A DNA stretch of 64,000 bases from Adenophora triphylla var. japonica (GCA_022495995.1 JAFEMH010001473.1:404671-468670), one strand, 5' to 3'; counted from the first letter of the stretch, positions 33,164 through 44,445 are shown. Numbers and translations are program-made. Notes: a model not told the origin generated them from the letters alone.

Positions 33164-33422
33164 TGGAAATTGCTATAAATGTATATAGCTAGTGTGTGCA
33201 ATAAATGTATATAGTGGGTATGGAAATTGCTATAAATGTATATAGCTAGTGTGTGCTATAAATGTATATAGCCGGTATGGAAATTGCTATAAATGTATAT
33301 AGCTAGTGTGTGCTATAAATGTATATAGCCGGTATGGAAATTGCTATAAATGTATATAGCTAGTGTGTGTTATAAATGTATATAGCCGGTATGGAAATTG
33401 CTAGAAATGTATATAGCTAGTT
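33164..33422. repeat. 57-58-bp tandem repeat, 5 copies
   Basis: GGAAATTGCTATAAATG recurs at 33164, 33222, 33279, 33336 and 33393. Each unit contains two copies of TATAAATGTATATAGC, so the unit is itself a diverged dimer. Confidence 0.92.
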
Positions 33423-34033
33423 TTGTCTTGTTCCTGAGGAAGGACTTGACGTTGATTTATCTACTTGATGAAGTAGAATCAATTACTTGGAATTGACGGA
33501 CTATGTGTATACAGTCTTCATCTTATTTGTTCATATGAAAGTGCCACTATTTGTTAATTGAGAAGTATTCTTCTTGTTGTTCTCGTATCTGAACCATATA
33601 TTGTATAACCTGTTCTTTCATTGAGTATTCGTTTGAATTCCGTTTGTTCCGGTCATCTCTTCCTAGAACCAGAAGAGATCCCATATGAACTTACTGAGCA
33701 TTGTTCGCTCACCCCTTCTTATTCTTTCCCCTCCCAAGTAATAAATGAATGGAGTGGAATGGTCGCATGGATAGCGGCTTTGGAATTAAGAAGTTACATT
33801 TATTTTGAAGACAATAAATATTATCTATAGCTATTGGGTTGTACTAGCCGTTGATTATTTAATGACAATAATTGATGTAATACTTTAGGGTTACCATTGG
33901 AGTATTTTTATGGATATCATTTATGTTTTGGAATTTATTATTATGATTATGAATTATGGTAATTTTGGGGCATTACAATTACCTTTTTGGAACATCTTTG
34001 TGGGCGATCGCTCACTATTCCCCTCGGCGGTCG
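33423..34033. other. Unassigned A/T-rich stretch
   Basis: No coding domain or repeat family identified. Near its right end GGGCGATCGCTCA (34002) and GGCGGTCGCCC (34026) occur. These resemble the words in Athila LTR D2, and they sit where the related solo LTR has GACGAGTCGTC words. The stretch may therefore be part of the LTR of element E. Confidence 0.4.
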
Positions 34034-34904
34034 CCCAGCTGTACAGTTCCATATTTGAGCCATTTTCAATCCGTTCTTTGTGTGTGACCCTTTAGAAATT
34101 ATATTTTATGTTGGTAGTGAGTTGAAACATCAATCTCACAAGACATAAGTGGTCTCTAGCAAGCCATTATGTCCACCCAATTAAATATAACATCAAAGCT
34201 TGATTCCTTGATAGATCAATGTCACAATCCCTTTGTCACAGGATGTCATATTGAACATAAGTCATGGTCCATGTCAACTTATATTGTTCAATGCTTTCTC
34301 GATTCCGAATATGTTGATAATCTAAGTGCATTTGATTTCTATCAAATATCTTGAGTGTGGCCACACATTTCATCAACACAATTCATCGAGGGGCCCAAGC
34401 AGACATCTCTCTTTACGAGGGAAAAATCCCATCTTGACTTATCATTCTTCCCTACAAGAATCGAGTCGTGCCAACGTAGCCCTTATTGCTATCCTATTAA
34501 AGATAGTGTTAGACTACATCAAACACAACATTCGTCATGTGGAAGACGATGATAATCTCAGGTACTAAGGATTCTAATGACACGACTATCATGAGATTTA
34601 ATCATGACATATATGACCATAGACCACGTCATAAATCTCATAGATGGGTCAGTCCTGTACCTTGTTCTCTAACAAGTACCCATAAGTGTAATGTGCATCC
34701 CCATGAATATAATCATCTCTATGATCATCCATTACCAACTTATACTAGTTATTCATAATAACTAGGGACACATAATATTATAACAAACATGTAAAACATA
34801 TAATACTCAAGATAAATATTCTCTATTATAAATGGTAAAGACGATTAGATAACGGTATTAGTTATGAGTCAAAATAACTATACGCCTAGGGCATAACACC
34901 AATA
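34034..34904 (-). repeat. 3' LTR of Tork-like Copia element E (partial)
   Basis: Matches 29380-30220 of the solo LTR throughout. On the minus strand it starts TATTGGTGTTATGCCC directly after the purine-rich AAGTGGGAGAT (the PPT), so it is a 3' LTR read leftwards. Its far end is not resolved. Confidence 0.82.
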
Positions 34905-35183
34905 ATCTCCCACTTATACTAGGCCCAATCTCATATGTATCATATACCCATGGACCTAACATGACCATCATGCTTCGCTTTTGCGAGGGGCTTTGTAAGA
35001 GGATCCCCTATGTTATCATCGGTTGATGCTTTCCATATCTTAAAGTCTCCTCTTTCTATGAATAATCGAATGAGGTGGAAACGACTAAGTATGTGTTTGG
35101 ATCGTTGATGTGACCATGGTTCCTTCGCTTGGGCAATGGCACCATTGTTGTCACAATCTTGGCCCAATTCCTGCCACATTTCC
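34905..35183 (-). pseudogene. RNase H C-terminal part, Copia element E
   Basis: The minus strand encodes CDNNGAIAQAKEPWSHQ, then KHILSRFHLIRLFIERGDFK, then ASTDDNIGDPLTKPLAKAKH. This is the end of the Copia RNase H, with the usual CDN..A...N/S....KHI..RYH and ADPLTK motifs. A PPT and LTR follow at once. The N-terminal half is found beyond insertion C at 37978. Removing that insertion and one TTTCC copy makes the frame continuous. Confidence 0.9.
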
Positions 35184-35248
35184 ACACAAAAAAATTGCCC
35201 CGAGGCTCAAGTAACGTGCCAAGTACTAATAATAACAAAAAAAATTCC

Positions 35249-35450
35249 CGTTATCTCCAAATGGAATAACGTTTTCTCCAAGATCTTTCGTTATCTCCAA
35301 ATGGAATAACGTTGTCTCCCAAAAATCTTCCGTTATTTCCAAATGGTATAGCGTCTCCTCTGGAAAATCCTCCGTTATTGCCAAATGGGATAACGTCTCC
35401 TCCGCGAAATCTCCATTATCGCCAAATGGGACAACGTAAGGTGACAACCT
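35249..35450. repeat. Hairpin repeat with CGTTAT / ATAACG stems, about 4 copies
   Basis: CGTTAT-CTCCAAATGGA-ATAACG occurs at 35249-35271 and 35289-35311. Variants lie near 35331 and 35373-35395, and a degenerate one near 35415. The arms are perfect 6-base inverted repeats in three copies. Confidence 0.8.
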
Positions 35451-35544
35451 CCGAATTGTCAAAACCCAGCTATAGCTACCTCTATCTCCGCGATAGTGAC
35501 TTAAGCTATAGCTTCTTAAGGTGACAGCCTCCGAAATGTCAAAA

Positions 35545-36185
35545 TCAAGCTTTAGCTACCTCTATCTCCGCGATTGCGACGTAAGCTATAGCTTCTTAAG
35601 GTGACAGCCTCTGAATTGTCAAGATTCAATTTTAGCTACCTCTATCTCTGATCGAAAGAGATAGCAAAGTATGCTTTAGTATTCCAACTTTAGCTACCTC
35701 TATCTCTATTCGAAAGATATAGCGAAGTACGCTTTAGTTTTTCCCACTTCAGCTACCTCTATCTATGTTCGAAAGAGATAGCGAAGTACGTTTTAGTTTT
35801 TCCAACTTTAGCTACCTCTATCTCTGTTCGAAATAGATAGCGAAGTACGCTTTAGTTTTTCCAACTTTAGCTACCTCTATCTATGTTCAAAAGAGATAGC
35901 AAAGTAGGCTTTAGTATTCCAACTTTAGCTACCTCTATCTCTGTTCGAAAGAGATAGCGAAGTATGCTTTAGTATTCCAACTTTAGCTACCTCTATCTCT
36001 GTTCAAAAGAGATAGCGACGTACGCTTTATTATTCCAATTTTAGCTACCTCTATCTCTGTTCGAAAGAGATAGTGAAGTACGCTTTAGTATTCCAATTTT
36101 AGCTACCTCTATCTCTGTTCGAAAGAGATAACGAAGTACGCTTTAGTATTCCAACTTTAGCTACCGCTATCTCCTCGATAGCGAC
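35545..36185. repeat. 59-60-bp minisatellite, about 10 copies
   Basis: TTTAGCTACCTCTATCTC recurs about every 59-60 bases. Many units contain CTATCTCT-GTTCGAA-AGAGATAG, an 8-base perfect stem (for example 35935-35957). The first and last units carry shorter CTATCTCC..GATAG versions. Confidence 0.92.
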
Positions 36186-36272
36186 GTAAGCTTTAGTTTC
36201 TTAAGGTGACTCCTCCATTAATCGTCAAAATTCCGAGGATCCTAGACCTGTTCCTAACTATCTAGCGAGCCT

Positions 36273-36753
36273 TGAACTACGACCACGGCTTGATTCCTCC
36301 GGGATACGTAGGTAGCCTTTCATAAAGGTCCAGCCATCCGACCACATTGGTCACCCCTTTCATTCATCAATCCTCAGTGGTGTATGAGCCTTTCATCAAG
36401 GTCCAGCCATCTGACCGCAGTGGTCACTCTCACTCCATCACTCCTCAGTGGTGAGGTAGCCTTTTATAAAGGTCCAGCTATCTGACCACATTGGTCACTC
36501 CCTTCATTTGGCATATCCCCAGTAGGATCAACCATTTGACCTCCTAGGTCACTTCCCTTCCATCTTCATAGCAAGGGACTAGTCTCTCTTCACTATTCCC
36601 CAGTGGATTCTGAACTACGATCATGGCTTGATTCCCCCGGGATACGTAGGTATCCTACTTTAGATTCATCCAATTCGTCACATATGACACCCTTTCCCCA
36701 GTGGATTCTGAACTACGATCATGGCTTGATTCCTCTGGGATACGTAGGTAGCC
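36273..36753 (+). other. Three copies of conserved stem-loop motif II (element C)
   Basis: TGAACTACGA..GGCTTGATTCC..GGGATACGTAGG occurs at 36273-36317, 36611-36655 and 36709-36753. They differ mainly in the loop between TCC and GGGA. The same motif occurs before the 3' LTR in elements A and B. Confidence 0.8.
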
Positions 36754-36873
36754 TTCCAAAGGTTCACCCACTCGACCGCCTTGGTCACCCAATCCGTCTC
36801 GGCAGTTCGCCAGATTGGATTCTTTTTATCGACAACCCCACTTGCCCTGCATGTGCCATTGCTGAGGGGCTTC

Positions 36874-37977
36874 TATAAGTACCCAAATCTGGCTCATGCC
36901 TTCCGGTTAAGTTTCCCGGCAATTCCCTAAACTTTCCTAAAGTTCAGGGGCAATTCTGGAAGTTTTCCGAAATGGCCAAGGGGGGAAGGACCTGCTAGGA
37001 ATTAAAATTCCAAGCAGTCCCTCGCTGGAATGAAGCTTCCAGCTGCCACCTTGCATGAATCTAGAAGCAGGCTGAGTCATCGACAGATAACGCCTGACGG
37101 CTTCTTTTGCCAGAGGTTAATGCCGCACGGCTTCATTAGGAAACACAAATCAGCCTATAAATAGAGGCCTCCTCTACCCATTTTAACAAGAACAATTGAG
37201 CATTGTTACTCTGCCAAAATCACTCCACAAAATTACAGAAACTAAAACTCCCAAAAAACCACCTCCCTCCTCCATAAAATCCATCCAAAACTCTTCCTAC
37301 ATTAGGAAGACCCCCAAGGGAGATAGAGAGAACCACCATTGGTAATCTCTCCTTCCTTTCCTCTTGAAATACTCTTTTTACCTTGTTATATTCATTACTT
37401 GTCATTAACTTTGCCTTTATTTGTCATTAAATTTGATATATTGCTATAAAGATCCTATCTTTGTCATGTAGATATCATTTCCCCTATTTCCCCCAACACA
37501 AATGATTCATGGGGAATCTCATCCCAAGGATGAACAAGAGTCCACATGTGGCTTGTTCTAGGGAGGATTCATCGCATGATGATGTGAAATAGCTCCCTTT
37601 TACTACATAATAATGTCATCTTTATTCTCATAATGTATTCCCCCTCCCTTGACCTTCCTTCCAAGGATTGTCCACCTCATAAGGTTCTTAAATGACATAG
37701 GAAAGCCTCAAAGGTCTTCCCTTTATATTCATGTCTTTAGTTCTCATAGTGTTCATTACACTTATTTTCATAAAAATGCAATCTTTACTTTTTAAAGTCA
37801 TTCCCCCATGTCCCTTTAAGTTGGATCACTCTCCAAGGATTGTCTAGTGACATTTTTAAGGCAAGAAAGACATAGGATGAGTATAAAGATCCAATCTTTA
37901 TACCCCTCCCCTTAGTCCCTTTGGTACTTGAAGCATCCCGTGGTGTGGATCGGTGTAAAGACATCATCTTTACATCG
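36874..37977 (+). repeat. LTR-like end of element C
   Basis: It follows the polypurine tract GCTGAGGGGCTTC and starts TATAAGTACCC (compare TGTAAGTACCC in A). CCTATAAATAG (TATA box 37156-37163) lies about 285 bases in. The terminal CA is not at the TTTCC boundary; the last CA lies four bases before it. Confidence 0.65.
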
Positions 37978-37982
37978 TTTCC

Positions 37983-38495
37983 GCCACTTCTACCAGATTA
38001 GTGATACTTGGAATGACTTTCAAGTCACTAATGAACTTCTTGATCCAAAATGCCTCCTTAGCTGCATTGGATGCCGCTATATATTCGGCCTCAGTTGTAG
38101 AATCGGCTATGGTACTCTGCTTGGAACTCTTCCAATAAATCGCACCTTCGTTAAGCATAACACAAACTCTGATTGCGATCTAAAATCATCTTTGTCAGTT
38201 TAGAAGCTTAAATTTGTGTAACCTTTTATAACAAGATCATCTTCCATCCCTCTGAAGACCAAGAATGCATCCTTAGTCCTTCTCAAGTACTTAAGGATCG
38301 TCTTAGCTGCTATCTAATGGTTTTCACCAGGATCAGATTGGTATCGACTTGTCATGCTTAGAGCATACGAGACATCAGGTCTAGTACAAATCATGGCATA
38401 TATGATAGATTCAATAGCCGAATCGTATGGAATCTCATTCATTCTCTTTTGCTCACCAGTTGTCTTAGGACACTGAGTTTTGCTAAGAGTAATAC
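37983..38495 (-). pseudogene. RT C-terminal and RNase H N-terminal part, Copia element E
   Basis: The minus strand reads KTQCPKTTGEQKRMNEIPYD, AIESIIYAMICTRPDVSYAL, SMTSRYQSDPGENH and WKSSKQSTIADSTTEAEYIA. These are the last RT block and the RNase H start of Copia elements (Y.SA.GSLMYA..CTRPD..; WKS.KQ..VADSTTEAEY). Stops and small changes are present. Element F is inserted at its upstream side at 38496. Confidence 0.88.
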
Positions 38496-38656
38496 TGTTG
38501 GTCCCGAAGGTGGCAACAAGGGTGAAAAATAGCTAGAGGGGTTGGGGTAAATAGCTCACCAGTTGTCTTAGGACACTGAGTTTTGCGAAGAGTAATACTG
38601 TTGGTCTCGAAGGTGGCAACAAGGGTGAAAAATAGCTAGAGGGGTTGGGGTAAATA
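38451..38656. repeat. 103-bp tandem duplication across the F insertion boundary
   Basis: 38451-38553 and 38554-38656 are almost identical. Each unit includes Copia E sequence (CTCACCAGTTGTCTTAGG) and the first part of the F LTR (TGTTGGTC.CGAAGGTGGC). The true LTR edge is therefore present twice, at 38496 and 38599. Confidence 0.93.
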
Positions 38657-40094
38657 GCTATTACAAATTTTTTTTCCCTCTTTTTAAAAACTGAACCTCT
38701 TGCTTACAAAACCGCTTGCAGTGTATAAGAAACTGCAATTAGAGTTGCAAAATGCACAGCGAAATATTCTGAATTTATAAAGCGGTTTTGAAGTGCAGTT
38801 TATAGTGCGGTTTACAAAACTGAAAAGTGAGGTTTTGACAATGTTAACTTCAAACTCAATTCACAATAATGGATAACTGAAAATAAGATCAAATAGAGAG
38901 ATACAAAATAATTAGCAATGAACAGTAAATAAAAGTGCAGAAATGAAGAACACAATATTTGGAGTGGTTTAATCGTAAATGATCTACATCCACTACCAAG
39001 ATGGTTAGTCTTGGATTTTCTAAGAGTTAGATTTTATATTGAGTATGAGAGATTACAAAGTACAATGAGTAATACTCAGATCTATAATCTATTCTATGAA
39101 GATCAAATCCTAGACTATAATCGGTGTATCTCAAATGAATAATCTATGTGATTAAACAAGTGAGATGTGTGTGTGTGTTGAACAAGATCAAGGCTATTTG
39201 AATCTATGAGATGTAGAGCACAATGATTCTTGATGGTGTTAAAGGCTTGATTTCTAGGCTGGGAAATATATCTTGAAGGAAGAAGATGAAGATTCAAAGG
39301 GCTGAATATTTTCTGGGCAGAGCTTCAACTTCTTATGAACTCACAACAATTTCAATATCTCAAGCAATCTTCAAGTGTTGAAGATTAGGGGTATTTATAC
39401 CCAAGCACCAAGAAACTAGCCGTTATGATACAACTGTAGTAGTACTATACTGGTGCAATCTGATTGGTCCACAAATCCACTTTTGTCCAACAGTATAGCA
39501 ATTGCAGATAAAGCTGATCAGACTCCAGCTGCAAATACGGTATGAAGGACATCTATCACCTTTTCAAGATTCTTGCAGATCTTTGTATGATACTTAGTCA
39601 TGTGCTAAGATTTGGTGGTTGACGTTTGTCATTGCTGACGTGGATTCCAACAGTCATATGTGGTTCACTTCAAGTCTTCAATCATTGGATGTGGTCTGGT
39701 GTGCATGCGGTTTGACATGAGCGGTTTCACCATAGGAGGTTTTACAGTGCGGTCTCAGGATTGGAATCTGCACTGCGTTAGCTAGTGCGGTTCACTAAAG
39801 TTGTTTCACTGAGATTGTCAAGGAGTAGTTTCAAAGATAGATTCCACATACGGTTTGCATGTGCGGTTCTTAAGTGCGGTTTTGAAACTACTTTGAATTG
39901 CAACCTCATATCCAATGAGTCTTGTGCAAGTCTTCAAGCCTAAATAAAACCTATTCTATAAAATGGACTTAACTGAAAATTTGAAGCCTAAGATTCATTA
40001 CATATGGGCCTAAGGCCATTAAAATAGAGATGATGTTTAGGTATCAATCAAATCTAAGCTAAAGTTAGGAGGGTTAAAGTATGCATACCGAATA
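38599..40094 (-). repeat. 3' LTR of SIRE-like element F
   Basis: Shares TGGTCCC/TCTC..AAGGTGGCAACAAGGG and much of its length with the sequence from 63290 onward. On the minus strand it begins near CGGTATGCAT, directly after the purine tract AATAGGGGGAGAT (40095-40106). It contains at least eight GCGGT words. Confidence 0.85.
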
Positions 40095-40106
40095 ATCTCC
40101 CCCTAT
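40095..40106 (-). other. Polypurine tract of element F
   Basis: AATAGGGGGAGAT on the minus strand next to the LTR start. It matches the usual Copia PPT form and position. Confidence 0.75.
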
Positions 40107-40633
40107 TTGATTGATGTCATTATCTGCTATAACAAAAGCAAACATTGTACTTGGTAAAAACATGTCCATAGGAATAAACATGGTAAGTCATGTCCCAAGT
40201 CAATGCACACACTAGCTTAAGTTATAGATTTATATACTATTGAAAGATTGAAAAACTTACAATTTGAAAGTATAGAAATGCATTCAGTGCACTTGAAAAA
40301 TATGAGTTTAAGTTTAAAGTGCAGTTTAAACTGAATGTTTAAACTTCAATTCAAAAATATGATTTTAGGTTAGAAAATATTTGAATGATGTTTTAAACCA
40401 TTGCGGTTTCATTGTTCTACAAACAAGCAGTTTGATATGAACAAGGTTTTGGAACCGTGATGCAATTTTCATTACTACCTTAAATGGTTGAAGTTACAAA
40501 TACAAGTAGGAAAGGAAATTACAAGGTTACACAAAAAAAAAAAACAAAAGAAGTTAGACAAAAAAAAATACAAAGAGAGTGTGGTCTAACTTACAAAATA
40601 TGTTTCAGCAAAAAGAAATTATAAAAGGCGGTT
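40107..40633 (-). other. 3' untranslated region of element F
   Basis: A/T-rich sequence between the third ORF stop and the PPT, with poly-A runs near 40535-40570. No coding signal seen. Confidence 0.6.
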
Positions 40634-43600
40634 TACTGTTGAGGAAGTTGCTGGGGCGGTCCATCAACTTTACGATCATGTACTTGGGAAGGATTTGAAG
40701 CTAAAGTTTCTGCTCTTATGAATCTTCTAATTCTTCTAACTTCATCTGCGGTTCGTCCTTGAGCAGTCACTAATCTCCTAAAGGTATTCTCCAGAGTTGC
40801 AAGTCTAAGATTTGCTTGGCCGATCGCTCTAGAATTTCCTCTGACTTGTTCAGTCAGGTCTTCAATTAGAGTATGGAAGGAGGAGTTCAAAGAATTGAAA
40901 AGAGTGTGAATCTCCCCCTAAACTGCTGCGGTTTGATTTGAGATGGCTTCTTGAACAGAATCAAGATCTACTGCTACCTTCAAGGAAGTTTTCACTTCTT
41001 GGATTTTGGAACTGAGTTTGAAGTTGAAACCTTCCTTGAGGTTTTCCAAGCGGTCATTAACCTCATCTTTCAAGGCATTGATTTTGGCTGGTAGAGAGTC
41101 TCCCAAAATGTTTGTCTTGATACACAACTCTCCTTTGACTGCATCAATTTCAGATAAGAGATTTGTTTCTACAGACTCCAGAGCGGTTTTGAAATCTTGA
41201 GCAGGCTGCGGTCGAGAGTTGATTGAATTGAGAAGTTCATCAAGGGAGGTTTTTGAAGAAAGGTTGAAGGAGTTGGAAAATTGGTTAAGCATATCTTTCA
41301 GCTGGGTAGTTGACACTTTATCTCCCAATGTTTGAAGGATTCATTCAGCCAAATCTTTTCTGAATCCCTCAAAGCTAGTTTCAGCAGCAGATTTGACAAT
41401 GTTTGCTATGTCACTCTCCCCCTTAATGGCATCAAGCTTCAACAGTAGATGTTTAAAGGAGGATTTCTGATCTACCAGTTCAAGGGATTGAGTAGCAATA
41501 AGATGGGATTGGCTATCAACATGATTTTTGAGGGAGCGGTTGGAGGCTTCTAGGGTGGTATTTGAAGCAGTTAGCTTAATGATATGGCCTTGATTAATCA
41601 GAAGTTGGTTTTGAATAAGGTTAAGTGTGGAAAGTATTTGGGAGTAGTCAGTTGGAGGGGCGGGTGAAGGGGAAGGAATATGAGTGAATGAGGGAGGCGG
41701 TTGAGAAAAAGTAGGAAGTACGGTTTGGGGTAGATGGGTATGTAGGGTCTAGAATATACGAGCGGTTGGGATTGTATGGGGTTGGGCGGTTGAGGGTGGA
41801 ATGGGTAGTGTTTGGGGTAAGGTAGTAGGGGCAGTTGGAATTGGGGTGGTTTGGTTTGGAGGAGGAGTTGTAGAGGTTGGAAGATTTGTGGTGTTGGGAG
41901 GGGAGTTGGAGGTGGAATTGGTTTGAGAAGTGTGAACAAAAAGATAGGGAGTTTTCTATTGTTGAGGTGAGGTAGGAGGGGTAGGAGTTTTAGGTGGAGG
42001 TGTTTGGGCACGGTGTGAAGGAGGAGGGGTTTGAGCATGGTTGGATTTTGGAGGGGAGGTTTGATATATGGGAGAATGAGGTGGTGAAGGAGTTGGGTCC
42101 CTGAATGCGGAGGTGGAAATAGCTTGGCAAACAGAGGGTTTTTGGGCCCATTCTTGAAATGCAAGGCCCAGGTTTTATTTAATGTCTGAGGGGGTTTGGT
42201 AGTCAGAATGGGATGGTGAAAGTGAAGGAGAGTGAGAAGAGGATTCCCGATCAAAGTTAGAAGTAGTCTCACTAGGAATGGGTAAGGAAGTTTGGGCAAA
42301 TTGTTTAAGAAAATGCTTGGGCCCTTTGGAAGTGGCTAATTTGGGTATCATTTTGATCCTCTTTCTTTTGGGTTTCTCCCCCTGGGCGGTTGCATCACCA
42401 TGTGGTTGAATAGGAGAGAGCGGTTTGGGTGAAGGCTGAGATTTGGGAGAAGGAGATTTGTGAGGTGTAGAATGATGCGAGTGAATTGGGGAATGAATGG
42501 GTGATTGGATAGGGGTTTGAGTTGGAGGAGGTGGAGGCAGTTGAGTGGTAGGCTGCGGTTGAGGAGGGTGTTGCGGTTGGGGGTCAGGCTGTGGTTGGGG
42601 AATAGGTACGGTTGACTTACCCTTGGCAGCTTTCTTCAATTTAGCCTCTCTTTCCAACTTATCCAGCTTGTCTTTCTAATACCGCATTAGATCCTCATCA
42701 GTCAAAGAATCCTTAGTTTGCTTGGCTTTCTTTGCTCTAGCAATTAAAGGAGCAATTCCAGCATCTTCCTCTTCTTTTTCTTCATCCGGTTCATCAACTA
42801 GATCCATCTTCTTCTTGCCCTTCTGGCTTGGACCAGCACCAGCAGCAGTAGCACGCGGTTTGGCTGGTGCGGTTCTGGCTTTCTTCAAGGGCGGTTCAGC
42901 AACAGGTTTTCTTGCCTTCCTGGCTTTCTTGACCGCATGTCCAACCGCAGTGTCAACGGTTTCAGGAGACATAAGAACATAGAGTTCCCTAGTAGGAATA
43001 GTATCAGCATTATACAAAGATTTGTACTCAGCATTGCCATAGCTGAATCTGAAACTGTGGCAAGCAGCTAAGCCAAGGGACTCTTTATTGCCCCAATGTA
43101 CAGATAGCTCAGGAGTAGAAATTGTGAGCTCCTCCAGATGCTGGTAGTTGGCAAATATGGAGGTCAGGAGCCTGCACAATGGTCTCCATCTCTGGTGCTC
43201 ATGCTTAGTCTTGGACTGATAAGTATCAATACTTGAAGCAAGTTCCCTCAAAAGAATCTTGGGCCAGTGGAGAGGGATTTCATTGTAAATGGCACTGCAG
43301 TACATCCACTGCTAAGAGGTGAAGTTGTTGTGGTTTCTTGTCTTCCCACAAACAGACTTCCTAACTAGGAAGCAGAGGTGGCTCATCAGCTCACCAAATG
43401 CTTTTCTGGGCACCTTCTTGTATTGTCCAGAAAGAGAGGAGATTCCAGCTGAAGTAGAAGCGGTTGCATCCATAATCTCTTGGCCAACAGTTTCAGGAGC
43501 ACCTGGGACGTTGAATCCAAAGGTACTTCGAATATCCAAGTAGTCTATTGAAACTTCAAAGCCTTCAACATTGGCAGTCAGGCAGTTGATCATACGTCCA

Positions 43601-43687
43601 TTTTCATGTTCTCTTTCACCTGGTTTGGCATTTGAATAGAACTGTTCCACGAACGCAGGGATTGTATACGATTGCTATCTGGTGAAG
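40634..43687 (-). pseudogene. Third ORF of SIRE-like element F, exon 2 main part
   Basis: One minus-strand frame continues from the CACTA boundary to TAA at about 40634, broken by about eight in-frame stops, most of them TAG. Its N-terminal part (PAFVEQFYSNAKPGEREHEN, VSIDYLDIRSTFGF) resembles the putative plant transposon protein domain seen in plant retroelement third ORFs. A second globular part (43305-43000) contains EIPLHWPKILLRELASS. Next comes a Lys/Ala-rich basic stretch (KKARKARKPVAEPPLKKART), then a Pro-rich section (42600-41650). The C-terminal half (41600-40640) is helical, with coiled-coil character (LESVETNLLSEIDAVKGELC). This layout recalls the SIRE env-like ORF. I saw no signal peptide or clear membrane helix. 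Confidence 0.75.
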
Positions 43688-43714
43688 ATGCACTACAAGA
43701 AACAGGCTTATTTA

Positions 43715-44200
43715 CGGCGGTTAAAATCCGCCGTAAATAATACGCGCCCCGCCGTATATAGTATTTACGGCGGACTAGCCGCCGTAAATAGATCCCCGTA
43801 TAAATTATCGCCGTATATACTATATACGGGGAATTCCACTATATACTATACTATATACGGCGGATATACCTGTAGTATATAAATGGAATACATACGTATA
43901 AAATGGCGTATTTGAGTGATCTTTATACGGCGGAATATGTAGCTGCCGTAAATAAGAGGCGAGTCGTCCGCTCAAAACGTGACGAGTCGTCCCGGTTCAC
44001 ACCCCGCGGGTTCCCTCGTCCAAGCAGTCGTCCGTGGGACTTTTATACGGCGGTCACTATATCCGCCGTAAATAACTAAATAGGGACGACTCGTCCAACA
44101 TGGCACAGTCGTCCCATTTACACCCCCACAGTTCCCTCGTCCCCCCTTTGGGCACGGAGTCGTCCTGAGTTTATACGGCGGATTTGGTCACCGCCGTAAA
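43715..44200. repeat. Subterminal repeat array of CACTA, left
   Basis: About ten TACGGCGG / CCGCCGTA words in both orientations, often paired as inverted repeats enclosing 5-20 bases. Between them lie GACGAGTCGTCCC and GGGACGACTCGTCC words (43959, 43981, 44083). Confidence 0.85.
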
Positions 44201-44445
44201 TAATCCTATTTTTTTTTTTTTCCCCACTTTGTATAATTCATTTTCCCCAAAAATACGTTCACAAAAACCAAATTAAACCTGTACACACACAATATAACAA
44301 AAAATACACAAATGCAATCAATATTTACAATCTACATATTAACACAATTAATGTTGAATGTATCCATACATAATAACCATTATACAAAAAAGTTGTTAGT
44401 TGTTGAATGTATCCAAAATATACAATGTCTAAAATCCACGAACAC

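Larger units (their letters stand above)
35184..37977 (+). mobile_element. Tat-like element fragment C inserted in Copia RNase H
   Basis: A 2.8 kb insertion flanked by TTTCC. It contains hairpin-rich repeats (35249-36170), three copies of conserved stem-loop motif II, a GCTGAGGGGC polypurine tract (36861) and an LTR-like segment from 36874 starting TATAAGTACCC, with TATAAATA at 37156. All these correspond to the 3' end of elements A and B in the + orientation. No coding domain is present. The left end is not LTR sequence, so the 5' part appears lost even though the duplication is intact. Confidence 0.75.
35179..37982. other. 5-bp target-site duplication TTTCC around insertion C
   Basis: TTTCC occurs at 35179-35183 and 37978-37982. 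Joining the flanks at this duplication restores one reading frame of the Copia RNase H, which strongly supports a single insertion event. Confidence 0.85.

Noticed and set aside
36273..36753. tRNA genes, prompted by the T-arm-like GGCTTGATTCC
   Set aside because: No acceptor stem, anticodon arm or A box can be formed around it.
41598..42299. 233-codon Leu/Pro-rich minus-strand frame
   Set aside because: It is an alternative frame of the Pro-rich third ORF of element F; low complexity keeps it open.
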